A stretch of DNA of 21,317 nt from a virus (IMGVR_UViG_3300045120_000058:1-21317); one strand, 5' to 3'. Counted from the stretch's first letter, positions 1 to 5,386 are shown. Numbers and translations: made by a program. The notes: a model not told the origin generated them from the letters alone.

Positions 1-1
1 A

Positions 2-30
2 GTCCCCCGACTGTCCACCCCGACGGCGCG
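2..30. repeat. Left copy of 29-bp terminal direct repeat
   Basis: Bases 2-30 are identical to 21289-21317, the last 29 bases of the window. The base before the repeat differs (A at 1, G at 21288). The simplest reading is a circular or circularly permuted genome whose two ends overlap, giving a unique length of about 21,288 bp. A genuine short terminal repeat is the alternative. Minus-strand genes continue sensibly across the join. Confidence 0.9.
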
Positions 31-137
31 ACCGTCCCCCCCCTGGGGCGCGCGCGCCGCGTCAAACGTCGTGCCAGGCGCGCGCCCGCGGCGCCGCCCG
101 CCGCCGCCCTGGCGCCCGCCCTGGCGCGCGTGGGCGC

Positions 138-162
138 GCAATGTGGCATATACAGACATTGC
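138..162. promoter_or_regulatory. Perfect inverted repeat, candidate operator
   Basis: GCAATGT at 138-144 and its exact reverse complement ACATTGC at 156-162 are separated by 11 nt (GGCATATACAG). The spacer holds a minus-strand TATATG that could act as a -10 element. The right arm continues as TTGCATA (159-165), the same heptamer that forms the half-site of the palindrome at 21193-21209. This suggests one regulator binds both sites. No protein in the window can be assigned to it with confidence. Confidence 0.45.
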
Positions 163-208
163 ATATTCGGCCGTTTGCGCGCGGCCTGGCCCGCGGCGCC
201 TGGTCGCC

Positions 209-463
209 TTAACGCGGAAAACATTTCCCGACAAACCGACGCGCCAGGCGGCGCCCGTCGTGCGCCCACAATTCGCAACCCGCGAGCGAACAATCACAAT
301 CCTGTATCGCTCGCGCCGTGTGCGTTTCCAGGTTCGCGACCTGGCGCGCGGTCAACGGTTGACGCGCCGCGGTCGCGCACGCGGGGGAGCAATACCGGAC
401 GACATACGGGCGGCGCCGAAATGACCGACCGCAAATCCCGCACGGGACGATCGCCCCAATCAT
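209..463 (-). CDS. Small zinc-ribbon protein
   Basis: An 84-aa protein that is the last gene of the early arm before the junction control region. It begins immediately after the HNH gene's stop (TGA followed directly by ATG). The N-terminus carries CGIC, then a YCSPAC segment about 15 residues later, in the style of treble-clef or zinc-ribbon knuckles. CDC and a further Cys follow in the C-terminal half. The order is compatible with one or two structural zinc sites. I recognise no enzymatic motif. Such proteins next to phage HNH and terminase genes are often of unknown function; DNA or protein binding is inferred only from the Cys pattern. Confidence 0.6.
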   Translation of the reverse strand: MIGAIVPCGICGRSFRRRPYVVRYCSPACATAARQPLTARQVANLETHTARAIQDCDCSLAGCELWAHDGRRLARRFVGKCFPR

Positions 464-841
464 TCACAACCCCGCGCCCGTTTTCCGCGTATGACACGCG
501 TTGCAGAGGGTTTGCCAGTTCCCGCCTTCGTCCCAAAACAACCCGCGATCGCCCCTATGCGGGACGACGTGATCGACCAGGTCGCCGAGCGTCACGCGGC
601 CGCGATCGAAACACGTCGACCCGACGGGCGCCTGGTCGCCTGGTCGCCCGCCGCATAGCGGGTACCGCTCGCGGAACAACCGCGCGCGACGCGCCCATCG
701 GTTCCCGTACCCGCGCGCCTGGCGCGACCCGCGCGCCTGGTCGACGGCCCGGGCGTGGAGCCCGCAACGCGCCCGCGTGACCAGGCGGCCGCAACCGGGC
801 TCGTCGCAATACTTCACGGGCGCGCGTCCCGCGGTTGACAT
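464..841 (-). CDS. HNH endonuclease
   Basis: A 125-aa HNH nuclease of the kind encoded beside phage terminases. A GYGNRW motif lies near residue 45. The catalytic core in the C-terminal third reads DHVVPHRGD, then LFWDEGGNWQTLCNACHTRKT split over the alpha-beta-metal fold, giving the expected His, Asn and His positions. CDEPGC and C-x-L-H at the N-terminus resemble an extra zinc knuckle. In HK97-like phages the HNH protein works with TerL in cos cleavage; here it lies about 1 kb upstream of the terminase genes across the circular junction, which fits that role. An upstream in-frame ATG exists at 991, but it would overlap almost all of the preceding zinc-ribbon gene. I therefore chose the ATG at 841, with a weak ribosome-binding site (GGAA). 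Confidence 0.85.
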   Translation of the reverse strand: MSTAGRAPVKYCDEPGCGRLVTRARCGLHARAVDQARGSRQARGYGNRWARRARLFRERYPLCGGRPGDQAPVGSTCFDRGRVTLGDLVDHVVPHRGDRGLFWDEGGNWQTLCNACHTRKTGAGL

Positions 842-1017
842 TTCCGACACGTGTCGCCGCGCGCGACGTACGCGCCGCAGTCGGCACACCTGGCGCGGCC
901 GACGGGGCACCAGGCGCCGACGGTGCAATGGTGGCGGTACGGCGTGCGGCCGTCGCGGCGCCGCGCGAAGATCCCGCCGCAGTTCGGACACACGACGCGC
1001 GCGATCGGCCCCGTCAT
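814..1017 (-). CDS. Small zinc-finger protein with several Cys pairs
   Basis: A 67-aa protein with the order CPNC, HHC, C, CADC and CRKC, enough ligands for two zinc sites, plus an Arg-rich loop. Its ATG overlaps the stop of the preceding gene as ATGA, so it is translationally coupled, and its 3' end overlaps the HNH start by 28 nt. Nothing catalytic is visible. The fold resembles small rubredoxin-like or zinc-ribbon proteins common in phage accessory regions. The first five residues (MTGPI) and the DNA around the start nearly duplicate the start of the gene just upstream. Confidence 0.65.
   Translation of the reverse strand: MTGPIARVVCPNCGGIFARRRDGRTPYRHHCTVGAWCPVGRARCADCGAYVARGDTCRKCQPRDARP
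1002..1017. repeat. 16-bp near-direct repeat, copy 1
   Basis: The 16 bases 1002-1017 match 1241-1256 with a single mismatch. Each copy contains the start codon and first codons of a minus-strand gene. The two copies bracket the low-GC gene at 1014-1256, as if that gene had been inserted or duplicated as a unit. Confidence 0.7.
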
Positions 1018-1256
1018 TGCGCGCCCGATGCCTTATCGTCCGCGATGATGGATTCGCCGACGTTTTGAAAGATCGACCCTAGAGTTACTAGTTGTTCGGC
1101 GGTCAGGAATACGTCATAGCGTATTGACAGCGAGCCATGTACGCCGATCGATATTTCGAGTAGGCGGCAATTCTCAGGAACAAGGCCCGCCGCTTGTAAT
1201 GGGGCGTGGAACTTCTGGACGTTGATTAAGGATTTCATACCGATCGGCCCGGTCAT
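1014..1256 (-). CDS. Hypothetical protein of atypical base composition
   Basis: An 80-aa protein starting at an ATG that overlaps the upstream stop (ATGA) and ending in another ATGA overlap with the zinc-finger gene. I do not recognise a family. The sequence is a compact alpha/beta-looking domain with hydrophobic stretches (LLEISIGVHGSLSIRYDVFL) and an Ile-rich helix near the C-terminus, and it has no Cys pairs. Hand counting gives about 53 percent GC, against about 70 percent in adjacent genes, and codon use is correspondingly AT-richer. Its boundaries coincide with a 16-bp near-direct repeat. These features suggest recent acquisition, and a moron-like accessory role is possible, but no function can be assigned. 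Confidence 0.6.
   Translation of the reverse strand: MTGPIGMKSLINVQKFHAPLQAAGLVPENCRLLEISIGVHGSLSIRYDVFLTAEQLVTLGSIFQNVGESIIADDKASGAQ
1241..1256. repeat. 16-bp near-direct repeat, copy 2
   Basis: Partner of 1002-1017, differing at one base. It covers the start of the low-GC gene; recombination between the two copies would delete that gene cleanly and leave the neighbouring genes coupled. Confidence 0.7.
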
Positions 1257-1522
1257 CCTAAAAACCCGTCGGGTTCCTCGTCGTTGTCGTCGGCGGGTTC
1301 CTGGCGTACGACGTCGACGCGCGCGTCGTCGGCGATCGCGTGCAAAATCCCGAGTACGGCCGTGCGATGTGCGGGCGTGTCCGCGAGCCCGAATTCCGCG
1401 AGTAGTTCGGGGATCGACCAGTGTAGACATCCGTCGCGGTCGCGCCAGACGCCCGGGCCAAGTCTGACCGCGTCGCGTTGTTGATCGGCGATTTCCGCGG
1501 CCGACAATTGACGGATCTTCAT
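1253..1522 (-). CDS. Hypothetical acidic small protein
   Basis: An 89-aa protein not recognised as a known family. The start MKIRQLSAAE is preceded by a strong GGGGGAG Shine-Dalgarno sequence 4 nt upstream of the ATG, which rules out longer in-frame versions that would run through the preceding gene. The middle (residues about 25-70) is predicted helical with a WSIPELLAEFGL segment that could be part of a small helical domain. The C-terminus is highly acidic (EPADDNDEEPDG). The stop overlaps the next start as ATGA. It is an early-arm accessory gene. Confidence 0.6.
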   Translation of the reverse strand: MKIRQLSAAEIADQQRDAVRLGPGVWRDRDGCLHWSIPELLAEFGLADTPAHRTAVLGILHAIADDARVDVVRQEPADDNDEEPDGFLG

Positions 1523-1532
1523 TTGCTCCCCC

Positions 1533-1745
1533 TTAACAGGTCGGCGCCTTCGTACTGTCCAGGCCCGCGGCGCCGCACGTGTCACAGGCCCACCGTTGTT
1601 GAATACACGCGCCGACGCGGTACGGCGGCGCCGGGATAATCCGCGCGTCACACGACGGGCACCGTCGCGTACCAGGCGGCGCCAGGTCGAACAACGTCGG
1701 CACGACCAGGCGGCGCGGATCAAACTTCGCGGATCGTGACCCCAT
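1533..1745 (-). CDS. Small zinc-ribbon protein
   Basis: A 70-aa protein with CPSC, a lone Cys about 18 residues later, CDTC and a C-terminal Cys: a typical four- or five-Cys zinc ribbon. I chose the ATG at 1745 because GAGG precedes it by 6 nt. It overlaps the end of the DUF1064-like nuclease gene by 26 nt. A longer start at 1811 would overlap that gene much more. The function is unknown; small zinc ribbons recur at least five other times in this genome. Confidence 0.65.
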   Translation of the reverse strand: MGSRSAKFDPRRLVVPTLFDLAPPGTRRCPSCDARIIPAPPYRVGACIQQRWACDTCGAAGLDSTKAPTC

Positions 1746-2127
1746 AGATCGCCTCAACGAGTCGTTTTCGTAAGCGGTACGCGGTCGTTTTCGTCGCGTC
1801 GGATTTCGCATCTTCGATCACGACTTCCCCGGATCGCGCGTCGACGTATCGGAAGTCGGCGCGATACCGACCGCACGCGACCAGGCGCCCGTCGGGTCGC
1901 CACAGTTCCAACACGTTGATCAGGAATTCGGGTTGCGTTTCGAGCGCGAGAATTTCGCCCGCGACCGCCAGGATTTTTAACCGTTCGTACCGCCGCGCTT
2001 CCTTCCGCGAGTCGAACCGGATCCCGTCGACGGTGCAAACGGCCGCATGGTATTTGTTCGCGCGGAGCGGGGGGACGACGAGCTCGTCGCCGACGATCGC
2101 GCGCGTCCAGGCGTCGCGGTCGGTCAC
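1720..2127 (-). CDS. DUF1064-like phage nuclease (PD-(D/E)XK-type)
   Basis: A 135-aa protein matching the DUF1064 pattern by eye. It has a KYHA start motif, G-x-x-FDSRKEARRYERL (residues about 35-48), LETQPEFLI, then ADFRYVD and VIEDAKS, and a basic helix YRLRKRLVEAIYG near the end. The D...ExK-like constellation (ADF, then VIEDAK) is the expected active-site arrangement of this endonuclease-like family, often associated with phage replication or recombination regions and thought to process branched or single-ended DNA. Its start overlaps the upstream stop (ATGA). It is the only recognisable DNA-processing enzyme of the early arm other than the HNH protein. Confidence 0.8.
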   Translation of the reverse strand: MTDRDAWTRAIVGDELVVPPLRANKYHAAVCTVDGIRFDSRKEARRYERLKILAVAGEILALETQPEFLINVLELWRPDGRLVACGRYRADFRYVDARSGEVVIEDAKSDATKTTAYRLRKRLVEAIYGVTIREV

Positions 2128-2372
2128 GTGCGCTCCCCGTTGCCATACGCGCGCCGCGATTGTTCGCCGCGGATAATGTGCTCAACCGCGATCGTCAGAC
2201 GTTCAACGACTTGGGTCGCCGACCAGAGTCGTACGGCGTGCGCGTGCGCGACGGCCGACCGTTGATCGCGCCGCGCGTCGGCGTATTCGTCCGCGAGCTC
2301 GTCGAGAAACGCGGCCGCGCGCCGCAAATCGTCGAGCATGAGCGACGCGATCGGATCAACCGGGGGCGTCAT
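2124..2372 (-). CDS. Hypothetical helical protein
   Basis: An 82-aa, strongly alpha-helical protein (LDDLRRAAAFLDELADEY, then VVERLTIAVEHII) with no Cys and no motif I recognise. The ATG at 2372 is chosen because it overlaps the lipoprotein stop as ATGA, the pattern used throughout this operon; another ATG three codons upstream (2381) is possible. It ends in an ATGA overlap with the nuclease gene. Its position between a lipoprotein and a nuclease gives no clear functional clue. Confidence 0.6.
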   Translation of the reverse strand: MTPPVDPIASLMLDDLRRAAAFLDELADEYADARRDQRSAVAHAHAVRLWSATQVVERLTIAVEHIIRGEQSRRAYGNGERT

Positions 2373-2791
2373 TGCCGCCATTGCCCCGACGTCGCGAGCG
2401 GCGCCAGCAAAAAATCGGCCGACGTCGCTTCCCGAAACACGACGTTATCAACCGCGATTTGTATCGACAGGAACGGGTACAGGACGCCGTACCCGTACGA
2501 AATCGGCGTGGCTTCCAGAGACAGAAACACGTTGTCGCCCGTGATCGCAAACGTCTGGAAGTAGGGAAGCGACGTCACGACTTGCCCGAGCCCGTCGACA
2601 GGTGTCGAGTACCGGATCCGTACGCTCGACGCGTTGCCTTGCGCGCGGAACTGGATCGTATGTTTCACGACGACGGGCGTCGTCGTCGACGGAGTCGGGG
2701 TTGTCGGGAGATTCACGATCGTGTCACCGCACGCGATCGCGGTCAGGGCGATCCCCAGGACGAGCACAATCCGCCAGGTCAGATATCGCAC
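2369..2791 (-). CDS. Secreted lipoprotein with beta-rich (MmpS-like) domain
   Basis: A 140-aa protein starting at GTG, preceded by AAAGGGG at a 5-nt distance. Residues 1-20 are a lipoprotein signal peptide (basic start, hydrophobic core, cleavage before the Cys in LTAIAC). A Thr/Pro-rich linker (TTPTPSTTTP) follows. The rest is a beta-strand-rich domain (IQFRAQGNASSVRIRYST, LPYFQTFAITGD, LSIQIAVDNVVF) resembling MmpS-like folds common in acidobacterial and actinobacterial lipoproteins. It should be anchored to a membrane outside the cytoplasm. In a prophage, a lipoprotein in this position is usually a moron, for example for superinfection exclusion or surface modification; that role is inference. 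The start region overlaps the DnaA-box-like array upstream. Confidence 0.75.
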   Translation of the reverse strand: MRYLTWRIVLVLGIALTAIACGDTIVNLPTTPTPSTTTPVVVKHTIQFRAQGNASSVRIRYSTPVDGLGQVVTSLPYFQTFAITGDNVFLSLEATPISYGYGVLYPFLSIQIAVDNVVFREATSADFLLAPLATSGQWRQ

Positions 2792-2799
2792 GGGATCCC

Positions 2800-2842
2800 C
2801 TTTCCACAATTCATGCACAGGTTTTCCACAGCTTTTTCAACA
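2800..2842 (+). promoter_or_regulatory. Array of four DnaA-box-like nonamers, candidate replication origin
   Basis: Four same-strand nonamers resemble the DnaA box TTWTNCACA: CTTTCCACA at 2800, TCATGCACA at 2811, TTTTCCACA at 2822 (perfect) and TTTTCAACA at 2834. Three are each one base off consensus. Their starts are 11, 11 and 12 bp apart, close to one helical turn. The array lies just downstream of a replication-initiator-like gene, in a non-coding stretch of lower GC. This arrangement is typical of iteron or DnaA-dependent origins; replication from here is inferred. Confidence 0.55.
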
Positions 2843-2858
2843 GCCTAAGCCTGTGACC

Positions 2859-2996
2859 CTATTCGGGTTGAGCGAAATTGACGGCCAGAATCGCGATGTG
2901 CTTTTTCTTCGCGCGCCATCGGCGCGCGGGTTTTGATCTGGATCTTGTCTTGTACTGTTGCGATACAAACTCCGCACATTTCGTGCAGAAATACAC
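2859..2996 (-). CDS. Very small zinc-knuckle protein
   Basis: A 45-aa reading frame starting at GTG, with GGGG five nt upstream. It begins with YFCTKCAEF, a CxxC knuckle, followed by a basic stretch (KTRSRSKPARRWRAKKK) and a hydrophobic end. With a single CxxC it would need to dimerise or use other ligands to bind zinc. It fills most of the gap between the initiator-like gene and the lipoprotein gene and lies on the same strand. The evidence is its composition and the start context only, so it may not be expressed. Confidence 0.4.
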   Translation of the reverse strand: MYFCTKCAEFVSQQYKTRSRSKPARRWRAKKKHIAILAVNFAQPE

Positions 2997-3020
2997 GCGT
3001 ACCCCATGACGGCGGGGAAA

Positions 3021-3404
3021 TCATCGGTCGCCCACGGTCCAATCGAGGGGGAGTTGCCCGATCCGCGCTAGGCGCCGCGCGTACTGGTCGCCGCGGCGTT
3101 CCATTGCAGGGATCCAGATCCCGCGATACAGATCCCACGCGTCGCGCCGAAAATGACCCGAGCGGGTACAGACGTCGATCAACGTCGTGAATTGATCGGC
3201 CGGTAACATGCTCGCGGCGACCAGGTCGTCGACAGGGAGCGGCGCGCCGCGCGAGTCGACCCCCTGACCAGGTCGGCGCCCGTGTCGCGCGACGTGACAC
3301 CACAGCCCGACGAGCCCGCCGAATCCCGCGGGACCGAGCGCGCGCACGACGGCGCGCACCTTCGGATCGTCGGGCGCGTCGGCGTCCAGTTGAAACCATT
3401 TCAT
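3021..3404 (-). CDS. Replication-initiator-like protein (DnaD / DUF4373-type N-terminal domain)
   Basis: A 127-aa protein starting at ATG, with GAGGGGGG upstream. The N-terminus MKWFQLDADAPDDPKV, then G-x-x-G-x-x-G-x-x-LW, matches the winged-helix region found at the start of phage DnaD/DUF4373-type replication proteins (W-F...D..DpKv...l...g..g.G.y..LW). It then continues with LVAASMLPADQFTTLIDVC and a Trp-rich helix. The long C-terminal helicase-loader part of such proteins is missing, so this may be a minimal initiator or a regulator. It lies 180-220 bp from the DnaA-box-like array, which supports a replication role. No helicase or polymerase gene is visible, so the host machinery would be used. 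Confidence 0.6.
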   Translation of the reverse strand: MKWFQLDADAPDDPKVRAVVRALGPAGFGGLVGLWCHVARHGRRPGQGVDSRGAPLPVDDLVAASMLPADQFTTLIDVCTRSGHFRRDAWDLYRGIWIPAMERRGDQYARRLARIGQLPLDWTVGDR

Positions 3405-3427
3405 ACGCGACCCCCCTCGTCGACGGG

Positions 3428-3733
3428 TTAGCGACGACGGGCGGCGGGGAGCGCGGGAAGCGTCGCCTTCGCGGCGCGCGGGCGGGGGAGCGTCGACGCG
3501 AACCCATGCGGGCGTCGCGGTTTCGGCGTGCGCGGCCGTTTCAGATCCGCGAGCACATCCTCACGGCGCCAACGGTACGGGTACTTGTCCCACGGGCGCG
3601 GGGAGAACGTCCCTTGCTGGACCTGGCGCCGGATCGTCGATTGAGACAAGCGATAGATCGGCGCGAGCTCTTGCAGGGTCAGGACGACGGGTAACGCGTC
3701 GAGATCGGAAACGGGGACGGTCGACGGTTTCAC
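3428..3733 (-). CDS. Helix-turn-helix protein, excisionase-like
   Basis: A 101-aa protein starting at GTG, preceded by AAGGGAG 8 nt upstream. Residues about 16-65 form a MerR/excisionase-type winged HTH: VLTLQELAPIYRLSQSTIRR, then QGTFSPRPW and YRWRREDVLADL. The C-terminal third is basic and Pro-rich (RPRTPKPRRP), suited to DNA contacts. It is divergent from the integrase gene and separated from it by a 310-bp control region, the usual arrangement for an Xis/AlpA-like directionality factor or an early regulator. No other candidate for excisionase or lysogeny repressor was found, so it may serve either role. Confidence 0.75.
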   Translation of the reverse strand: MKPSTVPVSDLDALPVVLTLQELAPIYRLSQSTIRRQVQQGTFSPRPWDKYPYRWRREDVLADLKRPRTPKPRRPHGFASTLPRPRAAKATLPALPAARRR

Positions 3734-3770
3734 GGTAGTGACTCCCTTCTATTTTTTCGAGGCCAGGGAG

Positions 3771-3880
3771 ATCGCGCGCGGTTCGGGGTCGCCCCGTGGG
3801 GCGTCCCTATGGGGCGACCCCTCGTGTAAATCACGACAAATTAAGGGTTTTTATGTGTTGCCTCACGCCTTCACACGGCG
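3771..3880 (+). repeat. Left arm of inverted att-like repeat flanking the integrase module
   Basis: This segment shares three blocks, in the same order, with the reverse complement of 5678-5794: an 11-mer (3771-3781), a 29-bp element (3797-3825, two mismatches) and CGCCTTCACACGGCG (3866-3880, exact). The distance between the last two blocks is 40 nt here and 39 nt in the right arm. The 15-mer equals the anticodon stem-loop of the tRNA-Val fragment, so this arm looks like a second, inverted core site without the rest of the tRNA. Confidence 0.75.
3785..3821. repeat. GC-rich 11-bp stem-loop
   Basis: GGGGTCGCCCC at 3785-3795 and its exact complement GGGGCGACCCC at 3811-3821, with a 15-nt loop. 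Related GGGGYCGCCCC/GGGGCGCCCC elements occur at 5397-5432, 5499-5521 and 5736-5759, all around the integrase module. It could act as a bidirectional terminator or a protein-binding site. Confidence 0.6.
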
Positions 3881-3967
3881 ATCTAGGTTCCAACGCGAAA
3901 AACCCACGCGCGAAATAGCTAGAGAGTGTTATGAAGGAGCGGAAATATATTGTCAAGGTTTCAGGCT

Positions 3968-3987
3968 AGAATTAGTCAGAATTAGAC
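3968..3987 (+). promoter_or_regulatory. Tandem 10-bp repeats, possible Int arm or regulator sites
   Basis: AGAATTAGTC (3968-3977) is followed directly by AGAATTAGAC (3978-3987), one helical turn apart and overlapping a TAGAAT -10-like hexamer (3967-3972) about 70 bp upstream of the integrase start. The AT-richness stands out in this genome. Such phased repeats fit arm-type integrase sites or an operator. Confidence 0.4.
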
Positions 3988-4043
3988 GATTGTGTGATAG
4001 GACACACCGCGCCGCGCGCGCGCTCTAGCGGAGTTTTGACGAC

Positions 4044-5249
4044 ATGCCACGACAACACGCCCGGATCCGTATCGGCCCCGGAATCTATCGCGACGGCGAC
4101 GCGCTCGTCGGCGAAGTACGGATCGGCAGTTCGCGCGCGGGAACGCAAACGCGCGCGCGTGAGCGGTTCCCGTTAGGTACCGCGGTAGCAGATATCAAAG
4201 CCTGGCAACACGGCGCGCGTCACGAGCTCGCGACCGCGGCGCCGCCGAGCGCGCCCGGGCGCGGATCGCTCGCGGCCGATATCGCCGACTTTGTCGCCGC
4301 GCTCCCCGAGGGGCGGTACCGCGTCGACACCGAAGATCTACTGTCTCACTGGTCGCGGAGCGAATTAGGCGCGCGCGACCGCCGCACGATCACGCGTTTA
4401 GATTTGCTCGCGGTGATTTCGGAGTGGACGACCGCGGGCGCCGCGGAGAATTCCTGTAACCGTCGCTTGTCGCGGTTGCGGAAACTGTACCGCGCGTTCG
4501 ACGGGCTCGACGACGGGAACCCGACCGACGCGATCCAATACTTGCGCGAGCCCCGCGCCGAGCCCCGCGACATCCCCGCGCGGATCGTCCAGTTGATCGT
4601 GTCGTCGCTTCCCGACCAGGGGCGCGCGAAACGCGGCGAAACGCGCCCGACGGTGTCGGAAACAAAAACCCGCTTACGCGTCATGGCGTGGACAGGGATC
4701 CCGCCCGAAACGCTTCGCCGCGTGCGGCCGCGGGATCTGGATCTGGATCACGCGCGCGTCTATCTCCGTCCACGGCGTAAAGGCAAAGGGGTACATGGCG
4801 CGTGGGTGACGTTGCTCCCGCTCGCGATCGACGCGTTTCGCGACTTCGCGGCTGTGGGGTTGTTCGGGCGCGCCTGGTCGGGGTCCAGCGTCGGGAAAAC
4901 CTGGCGCGTGGGGATCGCGCGCGCGACGGCCGCGGCCGACCGTGTCGCCGCCGAAACGGGCGATCGCTCATGGGCCGACGAAATCGCCGCGCTCCCCTCG
5001 AAATGTCGCCCGTACGATTTGCGTCACGCGTTCGCGTCGGAAATTTACCGCGAGACTGGCGATATCGGCGCCGTGTCGGAGCTCCTGCAACACGCGTCGT
5101 TTGAAACGACGAAACGGTACACGCGGGGCGCCGTGTCCGCGCGCGTCGCGGCCGCCATTGCGAAGGCGGGCGCCGCGTACGCGACGATCCCCACGATCCC
5201 CGCGCCCGTCGCGCCAGCGTCCCGCTTGCGCCTGGTCCGCGGCGGATAA
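4044..5249 (+). CDS. int: Tyrosine-type site-specific recombinase (integrase)
   Basis: A 401-aa protein with an N-terminal DNA-binding part (about 1-180) and a C-terminal catalytic domain (about 185-365). Visible motifs are the beta-hairpin RRKGKG (244-249, candidate catalytic Lys), YDLRHAF (324-330, in place of the usual H-x-L-R-H), H350 in LLQHASFETT, and Tyr359 in KRYTRG as the likely nucleophile. The usual TGLR box (Arg I) reads TGIPPETLRRVRP at 217-229, so the canonical Arg position is Pro. It is encoded opposite to nearly all other genes. A tRNA-Val fragment lies about 400 bp downstream and serves as the probable attP. The ATG at 4044 has a GGAG 10 nt upstream, a rather long spacing. 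Confidence 0.93.
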   Translation: MPRQHARIRIGPGIYRDGDALVGEVRIGSSRAGTQTRARERFPLGTAVADIKAWQHGARHELATAAPPSAPGRGSLAADIADFVAALPEGRYRVDTEDLLSHWSRSELGARDRRTITRLDLLAVISEWTTAGAAENSCNRRLSRLRKLYRAFDGLDDGNPTDAIQYLREPRAEPRDIPARIVQLIVSSLPDQGRAKRGETRPTVSETKTRLRVMAWTGIPPETLRRVRPRDLDLDHARVYLRPRRKGKGVHGAWVTLLPLAIDAFRDFAAVGLFGRAWSGSSVGKTWRVGIARATAAADRVAAETGDRSWADEIAALPSKCRPYDLRHAFASEIYRETGDIGAVSELLQHASFETTKRYTRGAVSARVAAAIAKAGAAYATIPTIPAPVAPASRLRLVRGG

Positions 5250-5260
5250 GGGGCGCCGAG

Positions 5261-5386
5261 ATGACGACGCCCGATAAAATGAACCGCGTGATCGCGGGTA
5301 TACGGATCGTCCTGGTCCTGGTCGGCCTGGCGGTCGCCGCCCTGGCGGTGATCGCGGTGATTTGGATCGTCTTGCGTAAGCGGTAG
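5261..5386 (+). CDS. 41-aa single-helix membrane peptide
   Basis: A short gene 11 nt after the integrase stop, on the same strand. The N-terminus is polar (MTTPDKMNRVIAG), then about 22 hydrophobic residues (IRIVLVLVGLAVAALAVIAV, continuing to IWIVL), ending in RKR. This is a clear single transmembrane helix with a positive C-terminus. GAG lies just upstream of the ATG. It is the only obvious membrane-embedded small protein and hence the only holin-like candidate, but its coupling to int points equally to a lysogenic function such as superinfection exclusion. No family is recognised. Confidence 0.6.
   Translation: MTTPDKMNRVIAGIRIVLVLVGLAVAALAVIAVIWIVLRKR

Larger units (their letters stand above)
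1..208. other. Non-coding control region, left part (joins 21174-21317 on the circle)
   Basis: No convincing gene lies between the end of the zinc-ribbon gene at 209 and the window start. Together with 21174-21317 this forms a stretch of about 320 bp separating the HNH-containing early arm from the terminase arm. Most of it is very GC-rich and full of CCWGG sites. The exception is an AT-richer island at about 138-170, which contains a perfect inverted repeat and promoter-like TATA elements. In HNH-containing phages of this type cos and late promoters often lie near the terminase genes, so this region is a candidate for both; that is inference. Confidence 0.6.
3734..4043. other. Divergent control region between HTH gene and integrase
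   Basis: 310 bp without a convincing gene. In order it holds: an 11-mer (3771-3781) repeated inverted beyond the att site; a GC-rich 11-bp stem-loop (3785-3821); a small TCGTG/CACGA hairpin (3822-3836); a copy of the tRNA-Val anticodon stem-loop sequence (3866-3880); and an AT-rich stretch with a TAGAAT -10-like element (3967-3972) overlapping tandem 10-bp repeats (3968-3987). It most likely carries the int promoter and binding sites for Int and the HTH protein. Confidence 0.65.

Noticed and set aside
130-780. Long plus-strand reading frame of 216 aa (and another at 71-424)
   Set aside because: Arg/Pro/Ala-rich composition typical of the antisense of GC-rich genes; it lies opposite the HNH and zinc-ribbon genes, which have clear motifs.
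2999-3020. Alternative small frame starting MGYACISARN
   Set aside because: It has a possible ATG but no domain-like content; the overlapping CxxC frame at 2859-2996 is more protein-like.
3738-4028. Plus-strand 96-aa frame in front of int
   Set aside because: It runs through the stem-loops, core copy and promoter-like elements, has no ribosome-binding site and no recognisable content. A 12-codon frame at 3930-3968 is likewise too short to support.
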